Assembly: GCF_039534915.1 (NCBI RefSeq)
Contig: NZ_BAAAWE010000001.1
Span: 310,001 to 374,000, forward strand
Direction of reading: 5' to 3'
Source of the DNA: Streptomyces roseofulvus
Lineage (GTDB): Bacteria > Actinomycetota > Actinomycetes > Streptomycetales > Streptomycetaceae
Length of the DNA stretch: 64,000 nucleotides
Both the position numbers and the translations under genes were made by a program. A model generated the notes under the pieces. The model was not told where the DNA came from. It searched no databases and was given only the letters and a program-made list of their open reading frames with translations. Below are positions 8,490 to 15,565 of the stretch, in pieces (the stretch's first letter is position 1; every line of letters starts with the position of its first letter).

Positions 8490-9596
8490 GTGTCTGCCGC
8501 CAGACCGCTCACCGCCCTGCGTACCGTCGCCGCCATCGCGGCACTTCCCCTTCTGCTCACCGCCTGCGGCTACGGCTCCCAGGCGGCCGAGGACGACGAG
8601 CAGCCGAAGGTCGCGGCCGACGCCAAGAAGCTCTCCGCCGGTGAGGTGCGGATCGGCTACTTCCCGAACCTGACGCACGCCACCGCCCTCGTGGGCGTCC
8701 AGGAGGGTCTGCTCCAGAAGGAGCTCGGCGGCACCGTGATCAAGCCCTCGACCTTCAACGCCGGCCCGTCCGAGATCGAGGCCCTGAACGCCGGCTCGAT
8801 CGACATCGGCTTCATCGGCCCCTCGCCGGCCATCAACGGCTACACCAAGTCCAAGGGCCAGAACCTGAGGATCGTCTCCGGTTCCGCCTCGGGCGGTGTG
8901 AAGCTCGTGGTCAACCCGGAGAAGATCAAGACGCTGGACGACGTCAAGGGCAAGCGGATCGCGACCCCGCAGCTCGGCAACACGCAGGACGTCGCGTTCC
9001 TCCACTGGGTCTCCGAGAAGGGCTGGAAGGTCGACTCGCAGTCCGGCAAGGGCGACGTCTCGGTGCTGCGGACGGACAACAAGGTCACCCCCGACGCCTA
9101 CAAGTCCGGCTCCATCGACGGCGCCTGGGTGCCCGAGCCGACCGCGTCGAAGCTGGTCAGCGAGGGTGCGAAGGTGCTGCTCGACGAGTCCGACCTGTGG
9201 CCGGACAAGAAGTTCGTGATCACGAACATCATCGTGCGGCAGGCGTTCCTCAAGGAGCACCCGGACGTCGTCGAAGCCGTGCTGCGCGGCACGGTGAAGA
9301 CCAACGCGTGGATCACCGCCAACCCGGACAAGGCCAAGGAGTCGGTGAACGCGGCATTGAAGAAGGAGACCGGAAAGCCGCTCTCGGCCAAGGTGATCGA
9401 CGCGGCCTGGCCGTCCATCACCCTCACCGACGACCCGCTCGCCGAGACCCTTCAGGCCCAGGCCGACCACGCGGTGGACGCCGGCCTGCTGAAGAAGCCC
9501 GAGCTGGCGGGCATCTACGACCTGACGCTGCTGAACAAGGTGCTCAAGGCCGCGGGCAAGCCGGAGGTCGCCGACGCCGGTCTCGGCGCGAAGTAG
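8490..9596 (+). CDS. ssuA: Aliphatic sulfonate ABC transporter substrate-binding lipoprotein
   Basis: 368 residues with a GTG start 8 bp after GAAAGGA. The lipoprotein signal ends in LTAC (Cys26). The mature part begins VRIGYFPNLTHATALVGVQEGLL, the standard opening of the SsuA/TauA/NrtA family, and includes the ALNAGSIDIGFIGPSPAIN and PQLGNTQDVAFLHWV segments typical of sulfonate binders. It captures alkanesulfonates as a sulfur source. No SsuB ATPase or SsuC permease follows; transcription meets a strong hairpin 20 bp downstream. Partner subunits must be encoded elsewhere, or the protein serves another importer. Confidence 0.88.
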   Translation: MSAARPLTALRTVAAIAALPLLLTACGYGSQAAEDDEQPKVAADAKKLSAGEVRIGYFPNLTHATALVGVQEGLLQKELGGTVIKPSTFNAGPSEIEALNAGSIDIGFIGPSPAINGYTKSKGQNLRIVSGSASGGVKLVVNPEKIKTLDDVKGKRIATPQLGNTQDVAFLHWVSEKGWKVDSQSGKGDVSVLRTDNKVTPDAYKSGSIDGAWVPEPTASKLVSEGAKVLLDESDLWPDKKFVITNIIVRQAFLKEHPDVVEAVLRGTVKTNAWITANPDKAKESVNAALKKETGKPLSAKVIDAAWPSITLTDDPLAETLQAQADHAVDAGLLKKPELAGIYDLTLLNKVLKAAGKPEVADAGLGAK

Positions 9597-9616
9597 GCCC
9601 GACCTCGTAGCAGCCC

Positions 9617-9687
9617 GAAGGCCCCCAGGAGATGACGACCTTGTTCGAGGTCGCGCCGGTGAGTTCGTCACCCTCCTGGGGGCCTTC
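9617..9687 (+). terminator. Long-stem terminator after ssuA
   Basis: GAAGGCCCCCAGGAG (9617-9631) is perfectly complementary to CTCCTGGGGGCCTTC (9673-9687). The 41-nt loop holds two smaller inverted repeats (TGACGA/TCGTCA and ACCT/AGGT), so the whole can fold as an extended hairpin. Confidence 0.75.
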
Positions 9688-9706
9688 TGGCTGCCGGCAG
9701 GTCCAC

Positions 9707-9727
9707 CCCGCTCCCTCAGGGAGCGGG
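9707..9727. promoter_or_regulatory. Perfect 21-bp palindrome upstream of leader 3
   Basis: Arms CCCGCTCCCT and AGGGAGCGGG surround a single C. It lies 99 bp before leader 3 and just after the ssuA terminator. It may be an operator for the leader 3 transcript; a second terminator stem is the alternative, but the one-base centre argues for a protein-binding site. Confidence 0.45.
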
Positions 9728-9780
9728 TCACGGACTCACCGACCGCCGTCGTCGCTGACGCCCCGACACGTCCCCGCAAT

Positions 9781-9793
9781 GTGGGAACACTGG
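9781..9793 (+). promoter_or_regulatory. 13-bp motif shared upstream of leaders 2 and 3 (copy 2)
   Basis: GTGGGAACACTGG, 33 bp before leader 3, matches the copy at 8203-8215 in 11 of 13 positions. It supports co-regulation of the two leader transcripts. Confidence 0.4.
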
Positions 9794-9826
9794 TGCAATG
9801 CACGGGAGTTGTGGTCTTCTGGACCC

Positions 9827-9895
9827 ATGAGCCTGCTCGTGATGCGCCGACACGTGGACTACGTGCGCGTCACGACCATGGCCTGTTCCGGCTGA
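9827..9895 (+). CDS. Leader peptide 3 (22 aa, cysteine-type), upstream of DUF1684 gene
   Basis: This 22-codon ORF starts at ATG 9827. Its MSLLVMRRHVDYVRV opening is a clear match to the actinobacterial cysteine-leader pattern (L-V-x-R-R-H-V-D), and its single cysteine codon is third from the stop. No good Shine-Dalgarno site is seen. A three-block stem (9976-10054) lies between it and the DUF1684 gene at 10096. Finding such a leader before a domain of unknown function suggests that this function belongs to cysteine or sulfur homeostasis. Confidence 0.8.
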   Translation: MSLLVMRRHVDYVRVTTMACSG

Positions 9896-9975
9896 CCCCG
9901 AGGCCCCGTCCCGGCGTCCGGACACCGGCGCGCCCGCCCCGAAGGGCTCGGCGCCTCTCACGGCCCGTTCTCCCC

Positions 9976-10054
9976 CGCGTTCCGGTTCCGCCCGCCCTCC
10001 GGCCCGGCTTGGACGCGCTTCCGGCCTCCGGGCGGCACGGAACACGGAACCGCG
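9976..10054 (+). promoter_or_regulatory. Three-block stem between leader 3 and DUF1684 gene
   Basis: CGCG-TTCCG-GTTCCG-(C)-CCGCCC (9976-9997) can pair with GGGCGG (10030-10035), CGGAAC (10038-10043), CGGAA (10045-10049) and CGCG (10051-10054), with small bulges. This long interrupted stem ends about 40 nt before the ATG and is a candidate attenuator. Confidence 0.45.
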
Positions 10055-10095
10055 CACACCCCACCACCCACACTTCCTGCACCAGGAGGAGACGC

Positions 10096-10959
10096 ATGAG
10101 CGTCCACGACATCCCCGACTCCCGCACCGGCACCGGCAGCCCTGGCGTTCCCGGCGATCCGGAGGTCTTCGCCGCGGAATGGGAGGAGTGGCACCGGGAC
10201 AAGGACGCCCGGCTCGCCTCGAAGCACGGATTCCTCGCGGTGACCGGTCTGCACTGGCTCTCCCCCGCGCCTCAGAGCTTCCCCGGCGTGCCGGGAACCT
10301 GGTCGACGGGGCCCGAGGGGGTCGTCGTGGAACTCGACGACGAGACGGAGTTCGTCGTCGACGGCGAGGCGGTGCGCAAGAGGCACGCCTTCGGCGTCAT
10401 CCCGGAGCGCGGCGGCATCGACGCCGTCTGGGGCGACACGGTGATCGAGGTCGCCAAGCGCGGCGGCCACGACATCGTCCGCCCCCGGCACCCCGCCCAC
10501 CCGTTGCTGGTCGCCTTCACCGGCACGCCCGCGTACGCGCCCGATCCGCGCTGGGTGGTCACGGGCCGCTACGAAGCCTTCGACGAGCCGCGGCCGACCA
10601 CGGTGGGCGCGTCCGTGGAGGGCCTCCAGCACGTCTACGACGCTCCGGGCCGCGTCGTCTTCCACCTGGACGGGCAGGAGCTGAGCCTGACCGCGTTCAA
10701 CGGGCAGGCTCCCGGGAGCCTCACGGTGCTGTTCACCGACGCGACCTCGGGCGTCACCACGTACGCGGCCAACCGGCAGCTCGGGGTGGCCGCCCCCGGA
10801 CCCGACGGCACCGTGGTGCTCGACTTCAACCGCGCCACCAACCTGCCCTGCGCCTACACCGACTTCGCGACGTGCCCGCTGCCGCCGACCGAGAACCGGC
10901 TGCCCGTCGCGATCGAGGCCGGCGAGAAGATCCCCCACGAGCGCGGTCCCGTCTCCTGA
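10096..10959 (+). CDS. DUF1684 domain-containing protein
   Basis: 287 residues from ATG 10096 behind AGGAGGA. The sequence has the usual DUF1684 landmarks: WHRDKDARLASKHGFLAVTGLHWL near the start, then GTPAYAPDPRWVVTGRYEAF, and a C-terminal block VVLDFNRATNLPCAYTDFATCPLPPTENRLPVAIEAGEK. The motif NLPCAYTDFATCP holds two conserved cysteines, and the ENRLP...GE block is also conserved. The biochemical role is unknown. The preceding cysteine-type leader places it in the sulfur response of this strain. A strong hairpin overlaps its stop codon, so it is monocistronic. Confidence 0.85.
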   Translation: MSVHDIPDSRTGTGSPGVPGDPEVFAAEWEEWHRDKDARLASKHGFLAVTGLHWLSPAPQSFPGVPGTWSTGPEGVVVELDDETEFVVDGEAVRKRHAFGVIPERGGIDAVWGDTVIEVAKRGGHDIVRPRHPAHPLLVAFTGTPAYAPDPRWVVTGRYEAFDEPRPTTVGASVEGLQHVYDAPGRVVFHLDGQELSLTAFNGQAPGSLTVLFTDATSGVTTYAANRQLGVAAPGPDGTVVLDFNRATNLPCAYTDFATCPLPPTENRLPVAIEAGEKIPHERGPVS

Positions 10960-10970
10960 CGGGACCGCGC
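10941..10970 (+). terminator. Terminator overlapping the DUF1684 stop codon
   Basis: A perfect 13-bp stem (GCGCGGTCCCGTC with its complement at 10958-10970) closes a TCCT loop. The stop codon TGA lies at the loop and right arm. Confidence 0.75.
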
Positions 10971-11144
10971 GAGCGTCGCCGGGTCGGCTCGTCGCCGTGG
11001 CATGGCGGCGGCGTCACGGCAGCGCCGTGGCCGGCCCGTCCGTCTCCCGGCGGATCCGCTCGGCGACGCCCGGCATCCGGTGACGGGCTCCGTGCCGGTG
11101 GCGCGGGGCCCGTCTCACCCCACTCCGCCAAAGGCAGGTTCCCC

Positions 11145-11714
11145 ATGAGCATGTCCGGCTTCCTCCGTGTCGACGAGGCGGAGCCACGGCTGGCCGCGCT
11201 GAACGTGGTCGACGTCCGTACCCCCGGCGAGTTCGCCTCCGGCCACGTGCCGGGCGCCGTCAACGTCCCCCTGGAGCGCTTCGAGAGCAGCCTGGCGACG
11301 CTGCGGAGCGCCGCCGTGACCGGGCCGCTGCTTCTGGTGTGCGCCTCCGGCGCCCGCTCCGAGAAGGGCGTCGCGGTCCTCGCCTCCCACGGGATCACGG
11401 CGGCCGGCCTGACCGGCGGCACCCGCGCCTGGGCCGCCGCCGGTCACCGGCTCGCGCACCCGCCCGGTCCCGTACGCGCCGTCTGGGGGATGGAGCGTCA
11501 GGTCCGCTTCACCGCCGGGGCTCTGGTGCTGCTGGGTCTGGTACTCGGTCTGCTCGCGCATCCGGCGTTCCAGCTGCTGTCGGCGGGGATCGCCGGGGGG
11601 CTGGTGTTCTCGGCGCTCACCGACACCTGTGGCATGGCGGTGGTCCTCGGCCGTCTTCCTCTCAATCGGCGTCCCGTGAGCCCGGAGGGGCGGTCGGGGA
11701 GCGGAACCGGTTGA
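11145..11714 (+). CDS. Rhodanese-like sulfurtransferase with C-terminal membrane domain (YgaP type)
   Basis: 189 residues. The N-terminal rhodanese domain contains VVDVRTPGEFASGHVPGAVNVPL and the active-site loop CASGAR with Cys66 as the sulfur-carrying residue. The C-terminal part (from about residue 115) is a DUF2892-like membrane hairpin: two hydrophobic helices around GLVLGLLAHPAFQLLSAGIAGGLVFSALTDTCGMA. It transfers sulfane sulfur at the membrane. It fits the sulfur theme of the preceding genes. Its last 53 bp overlap the 3' end of the convergent permease gene at 11662. Confidence 0.88.
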   Translation: MSMSGFLRVDEAEPRLAALNVVDVRTPGEFASGHVPGAVNVPLERFESSLATLRSAAVTGPLLLVCASGARSEKGVAVLASHGITAAGLTGGTRAWAAAGHRLAHPPGPVRAVWGMERQVRFTAGALVLLGLVLGLLAHPAFQLLSAGIAGGLVFSALTDTCGMAVVLGRLPLNRRPVSPEGRSGSGTG

Positions 11715-13005
11715 GCAGTGCCGTGAGGAGGACCGCCGTCAGCGTGCCGGCGACGACGCCGCTGCCCAGGATCGTACGGGCCCAGCCGGGGAAGCCCGCG
11801 TACAGGTCCGGGCTGAGCAGCGGCAGCAGCCCCGCGGTGAGCGCGAGGGCGGCGGTCAGCGAGCCGGTGCCCGTCCCGGACAGGTCGGCCCGGCGGAGCA
11901 TCTCGACGCCCATCACGGCGATGACGGCGTAGACGACGAGGGCGGAGCCGCCGACGACGGCCTCGGGGATGCCGGCCAGGGCGCGGGACACGGGCGTGGC
12001 CAGACCGAGGGCGATCAGGAGCGCGCCGGCCCCGGCGGTCACGAAGCGGCTGCGGACTCCGGTGAGGCGGCCGATGCCGATGTTCTCGGCGCTGGTCACC
12101 ATCAGGGAGGTGCCGAAGAGGCCACCGGCCAGGGAGACCAGGGCGTCCGCGCGGGCGACGCGCGGGACGTCCCGCTCGGGAGCGGGAGTCCGGCCGACGG
12201 TCTCGCTGTTGAGCACGGTCTGTCCGGTGATCTCGGCCAGTGTGGTGAGGCTGAACACGAGCAGCGGAAGGGATGCCACCACGTCGAACCGGGGTGTTCC
12301 GAAGGGCAGGAACGCCGGCAGCGCGAAGCCGCTCCCGGCCGCGGGGGTGACGGCCCCCAGTCCGGTCGTCACCGCCACGAGCGTGCCGACCGCCATCCCG
12401 ATGAGGACCGAGGTCTGCCGCCAGACGCCGGTCAGGAGCACGTACGCGGCGACGGTCGCCGCGACGGTGAGCGCGGCGAGGAGCACCGCGCGCGGCTCCC
12501 CCGTGCCGTCCGGTCCGGTGACCAGCCGGGCCGCGACCCGGATCATCGCGATGCCGATGAGCAGGACGGTCACGCCCATGACCAGCGGCGGGAAGAGCCG
12601 TACGACACGGGCGTACAGGGGGAGGACGGCCAGCAGGAGCGACGCCGCCAGGAAGACGGCGCCGGCGGCGGTCGGTGCCCCGTGGTCCTGCGCGATCTGC
12701 AGGAACAGCGCGGTCGCGGCGCCGCCGGGGAGCATGACGAAGGGGAGGCGGCCGCCGATCCGCCAGACGCCGAGGGACTGGAGCAGGGCGCCCGCTCCGC
12801 ACAGCAGGAGGACGGCGCTGAGCAGCGAGGCCGTCGCGGTCGGGGGCAGCCTCAGGGTGCCGGCGACGAGGAAGACGGTGGAGACCGGGGCGGCGATCAT
12901 CGCCAGGACGTGCTGGGCCGACAGGGGCACGAGCCGCCGCAACGGCACCGGTGCGTCGACCGTGTCGGGGGCGTGGCCGGCCGGCGTGGTGCGGGTGGCC
13001 GTCAT
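11662..13005 (-). CDS. NCS2-type xanthine/uracil permease
   Basis: 447 residues, ATG at 13005 overlapping the stop of the arylsulfotransferase-like gene (ATGA). About 12 to 14 hydrophobic segments are visible. The N-terminal SAQHVLAMIAAPVSTVFLVAG segment is the conserved first-helix region of nucleobase-cation symporter 2 proteins, and the TSAENIGIGRLTGVRSRFV segment is the family signature before helix 10. It imports a purine or pyrimidine base with a cation. It is translationally coupled to the upstream gene, and the divergent cupin-XRE protein is the likely regulator. Substrate preference cannot be read from sequence. Confidence 0.85.
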   Translation of the reverse strand: MTATRTTPAGHAPDTVDAPVPLRRLVPLSAQHVLAMIAAPVSTVFLVAGTLRLPPTATASLLSAVLLLCGAGALLQSLGVWRIGGRLPFVMLPGGAATALFLQIAQDHGAPTAAGAVFLAASLLLAVLPLYARVVRLFPPLVMGVTVLLIGIAMIRVAARLVTGPDGTGEPRAVLLAALTVAATVAAYVLLTGVWRQTSVLIGMAVGTLVAVTTGLGAVTPAAGSGFALPAFLPFGTPRFDVVASLPLLVFSLTTLAEITGQTVLNSETVGRTPAPERDVPRVARADALVSLAGGLFGTSLMVTSAENIGIGRLTGVRSRFVTAGAGALLIALGLATPVSRALAGIPEAVVGGSALVVYAVIAVMGVEMLRRADLSGTGTGSLTAALALTAGLLPLLSPDLYAGFPGWARTILGSGVVAGTLTAVLLTALLNRFRSPTAPPGSRDAD

Positions 13006-14126
13006 GCCGTCGTCTCCAGCCACGGGAGGTCGGCGGCGGCGTAACGGTAGGCGCGGAAGACGGCGTTGGGCTCGGCCGGGAACAGGCCCCGGACCTCGCT
13101 CTCGCCGTAGCCGGCGAAGTAGGGGACGACGTACTCCCAGCACAGGTAGCCGTCCTTCGTCACCTCGAACAGTCGCCCGGACGGGGAGTCGGTGACGAGC
13201 GTGTTGCCGTTCGGCAGGCGTTGCGCGGAGCCCATGAACGGCGCGAAGAAGAACTCGCGGGCCGGGTCGTGGTACTCCCACACGACGTCGCCCCCGGCCC
13301 GGTCGATCTCGATCACCCGGGAGTACGGCACGTCGTGGCCGGGCCGGAAGACGCCGTTGTCGAAGACCAGGAGTCGGCCGTCGTCCAGTTCGGTGGGCGC
13401 GTGCTGCTGGCTGACGGTGCCGGGGCGGCTGCGCCAGAGGATCTCGCCGGTGTCGCGGCTGATGACGACGACGGCCGAGACGCTGCGCAGGCTGGCGAGG
13501 ACGGTGCCGTCCTTCAGGGGCGTGACGCTGTTGATGAGGGGCCAGTGCTCACGGGCGTACGCCTCGTGCAGCGGGTACGCGTCGCGGTCGAGGTGCTCCG
13601 CCGCCCGCCAGGACCACAGGAGTTCGCCGTCCGGGCCGACCTCCTGGATGGTGTCGGCCCAGACAACGCCGCCGGCGGCTTCGGATCCGGGCACCCCGCC
13701 GCGTACCGCCGCCGCCTCGGGCCCTGCCAGGGGCTCCAGGGCGGTGTAGAGGATGCGGCCGTCGACGAGGTGGTGGGCGTCGTGGTGCTGGAGCGGGTCA
13801 CGGTGCTCCCGCAGCACGGTGCCGTCGGGTGCCGCGTGGAGCATGACGCCGCCCCGGTACTTGTGCCACATCGGGAAGAGGGCCTTCTCGCCCGGGAGTA
13901 CGCCGTTGTACGCGAGGGTTCCGCCGGCGAGCAGCCGGGCGTGGCGGCCGGGACGGTAGGGCAGGTCCCAGCGGTGGACGGTGCGGCCGTGGAGGTCGAC
14001 GAGGTAGACCTCGCCGGTGCCGGTGAGCGGCGCGTAGAGGGTGTAGCCGTCGTAGGCGGCCGTCTCGTCGAGGGCGACGAGGCCGGTGGGACGACGGCGG
14101 CGGGAGTTCTGGTCGATCGGGGGCAC
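13002..14126 (-). CDS. Arylsulfotransferase (ASST)-family protein
   Basis: 374 residues, GTG at 14126 preceded by AAGGAG. It is a beta-propeller-like sequence with repeated GDVVWEY / GELLWSW / GEILWRS motifs and a DPLQHHDAHHL segment, as in actinobacterial ASST/PQQ-propeller proteins. No signal peptide is seen, so it is probably cytoplasmic. ASST enzymes move sulfate between phenols; whether this branch is catalytic is uncertain. It forms a coupled pair with the permease at 11662, and an inverted repeat sits in its promoter region. Confidence 0.75.
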   Translation of the reverse strand: MPPIDQNSRRRRPTGLVALDETAAYDGYTLYAPLTGTGEVYLVDLHGRTVHRWDLPYRPGRHARLLAGGTLAYNGVLPGEKALFPMWHKYRGGVMLHAAPDGTVLREHRDPLQHHDAHHLVDGRILYTALEPLAGPEAAAVRGGVPGSEAAGGVVWADTIQEVGPDGELLWSWRAAEHLDRDAYPLHEAYAREHWPLINSVTPLKDGTVLASLRSVSAVVVISRDTGEILWRSRPGTVSQQHAPTELDDGRLLVFDNGVFRPGHDVPYSRVIEIDRAGGDVVWEYHDPAREFFFAPFMGSAQRLPNGNTLVTDSPSGRLFEVTKDGYLCWEYVVPYFAGYGESEVRGLFPAEPNAVFRAYRYAAADLPWLETTA

Positions 14127-14142
14127 GTCAGGGCTCCTTGCG

Positions 14143-14157
14143 TCAAACTTTCTTTGA
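14143..14157. promoter_or_regulatory. Inverted repeat in the ASST/cupin-XRE intergenic region
   Basis: TCAAA and TTTGA flank CTTTC just upstream of the ASST ribosome site. It is an AT-rich island in GC-rich DNA and a fair candidate operator for the divergent cupin-XRE regulator. Confidence 0.4.
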
Positions 14158-14317
14158 TGAGAGCAACTGACTTTGACGGTAGGAGCCTTGTGTGACGGGC
14201 GTGTGTCAGGAGTACGAAACCGTCTCCGGGTTCCCGGCAGGAGCGGCGTAAGGTGCCGTCAAGCGCCGTCGGCCAGGGAGAACGGCGACTCGGGGCGGGG
14301 AAGGACAGGACGGATCC

Positions 14318-14872
14318 ATGGACGCCGTGAACACACCGCGGGTGGGTGCCGCCGTACGCCGCCGCCGACGCGCGCTGGACCTGACGCTCGCCGACGTGGC
14401 CGGGCGCAGCGGGCTCTCCTCCCCCTTCCTCAGCCAGATCGAGAACGACCGGGCGCGGCCCAGCATGCGGTCGCTGCAGCGGATCGCGGACGCGCTCGGC
14501 ACCACGGCGGTGCAGTTGCTCGCGGCCTCGGACGAGACCCGCACGGTCGACGTGGTGCGCGCGGGCGACGACAGCGGCCTCGACCGGGAGGCACGCGTCC
14601 GGCCGGTGGTGCGCGGCCGCCATCAGCTGCACGCGCTGGAGTTCGTCGGCGCGCACGAGGCGGACCGCGAGTTCCGGCACCGCAACGACGAGTTGATGTA
14701 CGTGGCGGAGGGGGCCGTGGAGGTGGAGGCCGAGGGCCGGATCCACCGGCTGGGGCGCGGGGACACGCTCCTGCTGTCCGGCGGCGTCCTGCACCGCTGG
14801 CGTACGACGGAACCGGGCGCCCGGGTGCTGGTGGTCGCGATCGGCGACCACGTGGAGGTACTGGAGCCCTGA
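14318..14872 (+). CDS. XRE-family regulator with C-terminal cupin sensor
   Basis: 184 residues. An N-terminal helix-turn-helix (residues about 8-65; LTLADVAGRSGLSSPFLSQIENDRARPS) is joined to a cupin barrel (about 110-180) with RHRNDELMYVAEGAVEVEAEGRIHRLGRGDTLLLSGGVLHRW. This is the architecture of small-molecule-sensing regulators such as PuuR-type proteins. It is divergent from the ASST-permease operon and probably controls it. The ligand is unknown, although a nucleobase brought in by the permease is reasonable. Confidence 0.88.
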   Translation: MDAVNTPRVGAAVRRRRRALDLTLADVAGRSGLSSPFLSQIENDRARPSMRSLQRIADALGTTAVQLLAASDETRTVDVVRAGDDSGLDREARVRPVVRGRHQLHALEFVGAHEADREFRHRNDELMYVAEGAVEVEAEGRIHRLGRGDTLLLSGGVLHRWRTTEPGARVLVVAIGDHVEVLEP

Positions 14873-15002
14873 CGGGCCGACGGGGCCGGGTGAGGCGGGA
14901 TGCGTCGGTGGGGTTCGGACGTCGAGTGAACTCCAGGCTCCGTAGGGGAAGTCCTGCCGCTCACGCCCCGGGGCAGTCGGTGCGGTGCCGCCTCGGACGC
15001 GC

Positions 15003-15395
15003 TCAGGCGTCGGCTGCCTCCTGGACGATCCGGTCGAACTGCGCGCCCATCGCTTCGGCGAGCGCCTTCGCGGCGGAGAGCGGGCGGACCATGACCGTGA
15101 AGTCGTCGATCTTCCCCTCGTCGTCGAAGTGGAGGAAGTCGCAGCCCTGGATGCGCCGGCCGCCGACGGTGGCGGTGAAGACGAGGGCGTGGTCGCGGCC
15201 GGCGGGGTCGGCGATCTCGCGGACGTACGTGAAGTCCTCGCAGACGCGCATCACTCCGCGCAGGATGGCCGCGGTGATCGCCTTGCCGGGATAGGGCTTG
15301 AAGGCGACGGGGCTGGTGAAGACGACGTTCTCGGCGAGGAGCGCCTCGATGGCGGCCTCGTCGCGGTCCTCGACGGCCTTGCGGAACGGATGCAC
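15003..15395 (-). CDS. SnoaL/NTF2-like protein
   Basis: 130 residues from GTG 15395, which follows AGGGGTGG; an upstream TTG at 15413 is possible. The cone-shaped NTF2-like fold is recognised from the N-terminal helix FRKAVEDRDEAAIEALLAENVVFTSPV and the later VGGRRIQGCDFLHFDDEGKIDDFTVMVRPL strand block. Members are isomerases, cyclases or simple binding proteins, so no reaction can be given. It stands alone between regulator and FG-GAP genes. Confidence 0.75.
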   Translation of the reverse strand: MHPFRKAVEDRDEAAIEALLAENVVFTSPVAFKPYPGKAITAAILRGVMRVCEDFTYVREIADPAGRDHALVFTATVGGRRIQGCDFLHFDDEGKIDDFTVMVRPLSAAKALAEAMGAQFDRIVQEAADA

Positions 15396-15496
15396 GGGAC
15401 CACCCCTAGTCAATTAATTGAATAGACGCGTCGGAGGCTATCCCGGCGGGGTGTCGCTGTCCATACCCGCGCGGGGCAGGCCAGGGCAGCGCAGGG

Positions 15497-15539
15497 CAGG
15501 CGAGCGGGCGACGGTGGAGGTCCGTCGCCCGCTCGCCTG
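15497..15539. terminator. 18-bp perfect-stem terminator after the FG-GAP gene
   Basis: Bases 15497-15514 are perfectly complementary to 15522-15539 around a 7-nt loop. It lies just past the 3' end of the minus-strand FG-GAP gene and is the strongest hairpin in the window. Confidence 0.8.
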
Positions 15540-15565
15540 CTCGCTTACCGGGGGGCAGGGCTGGG

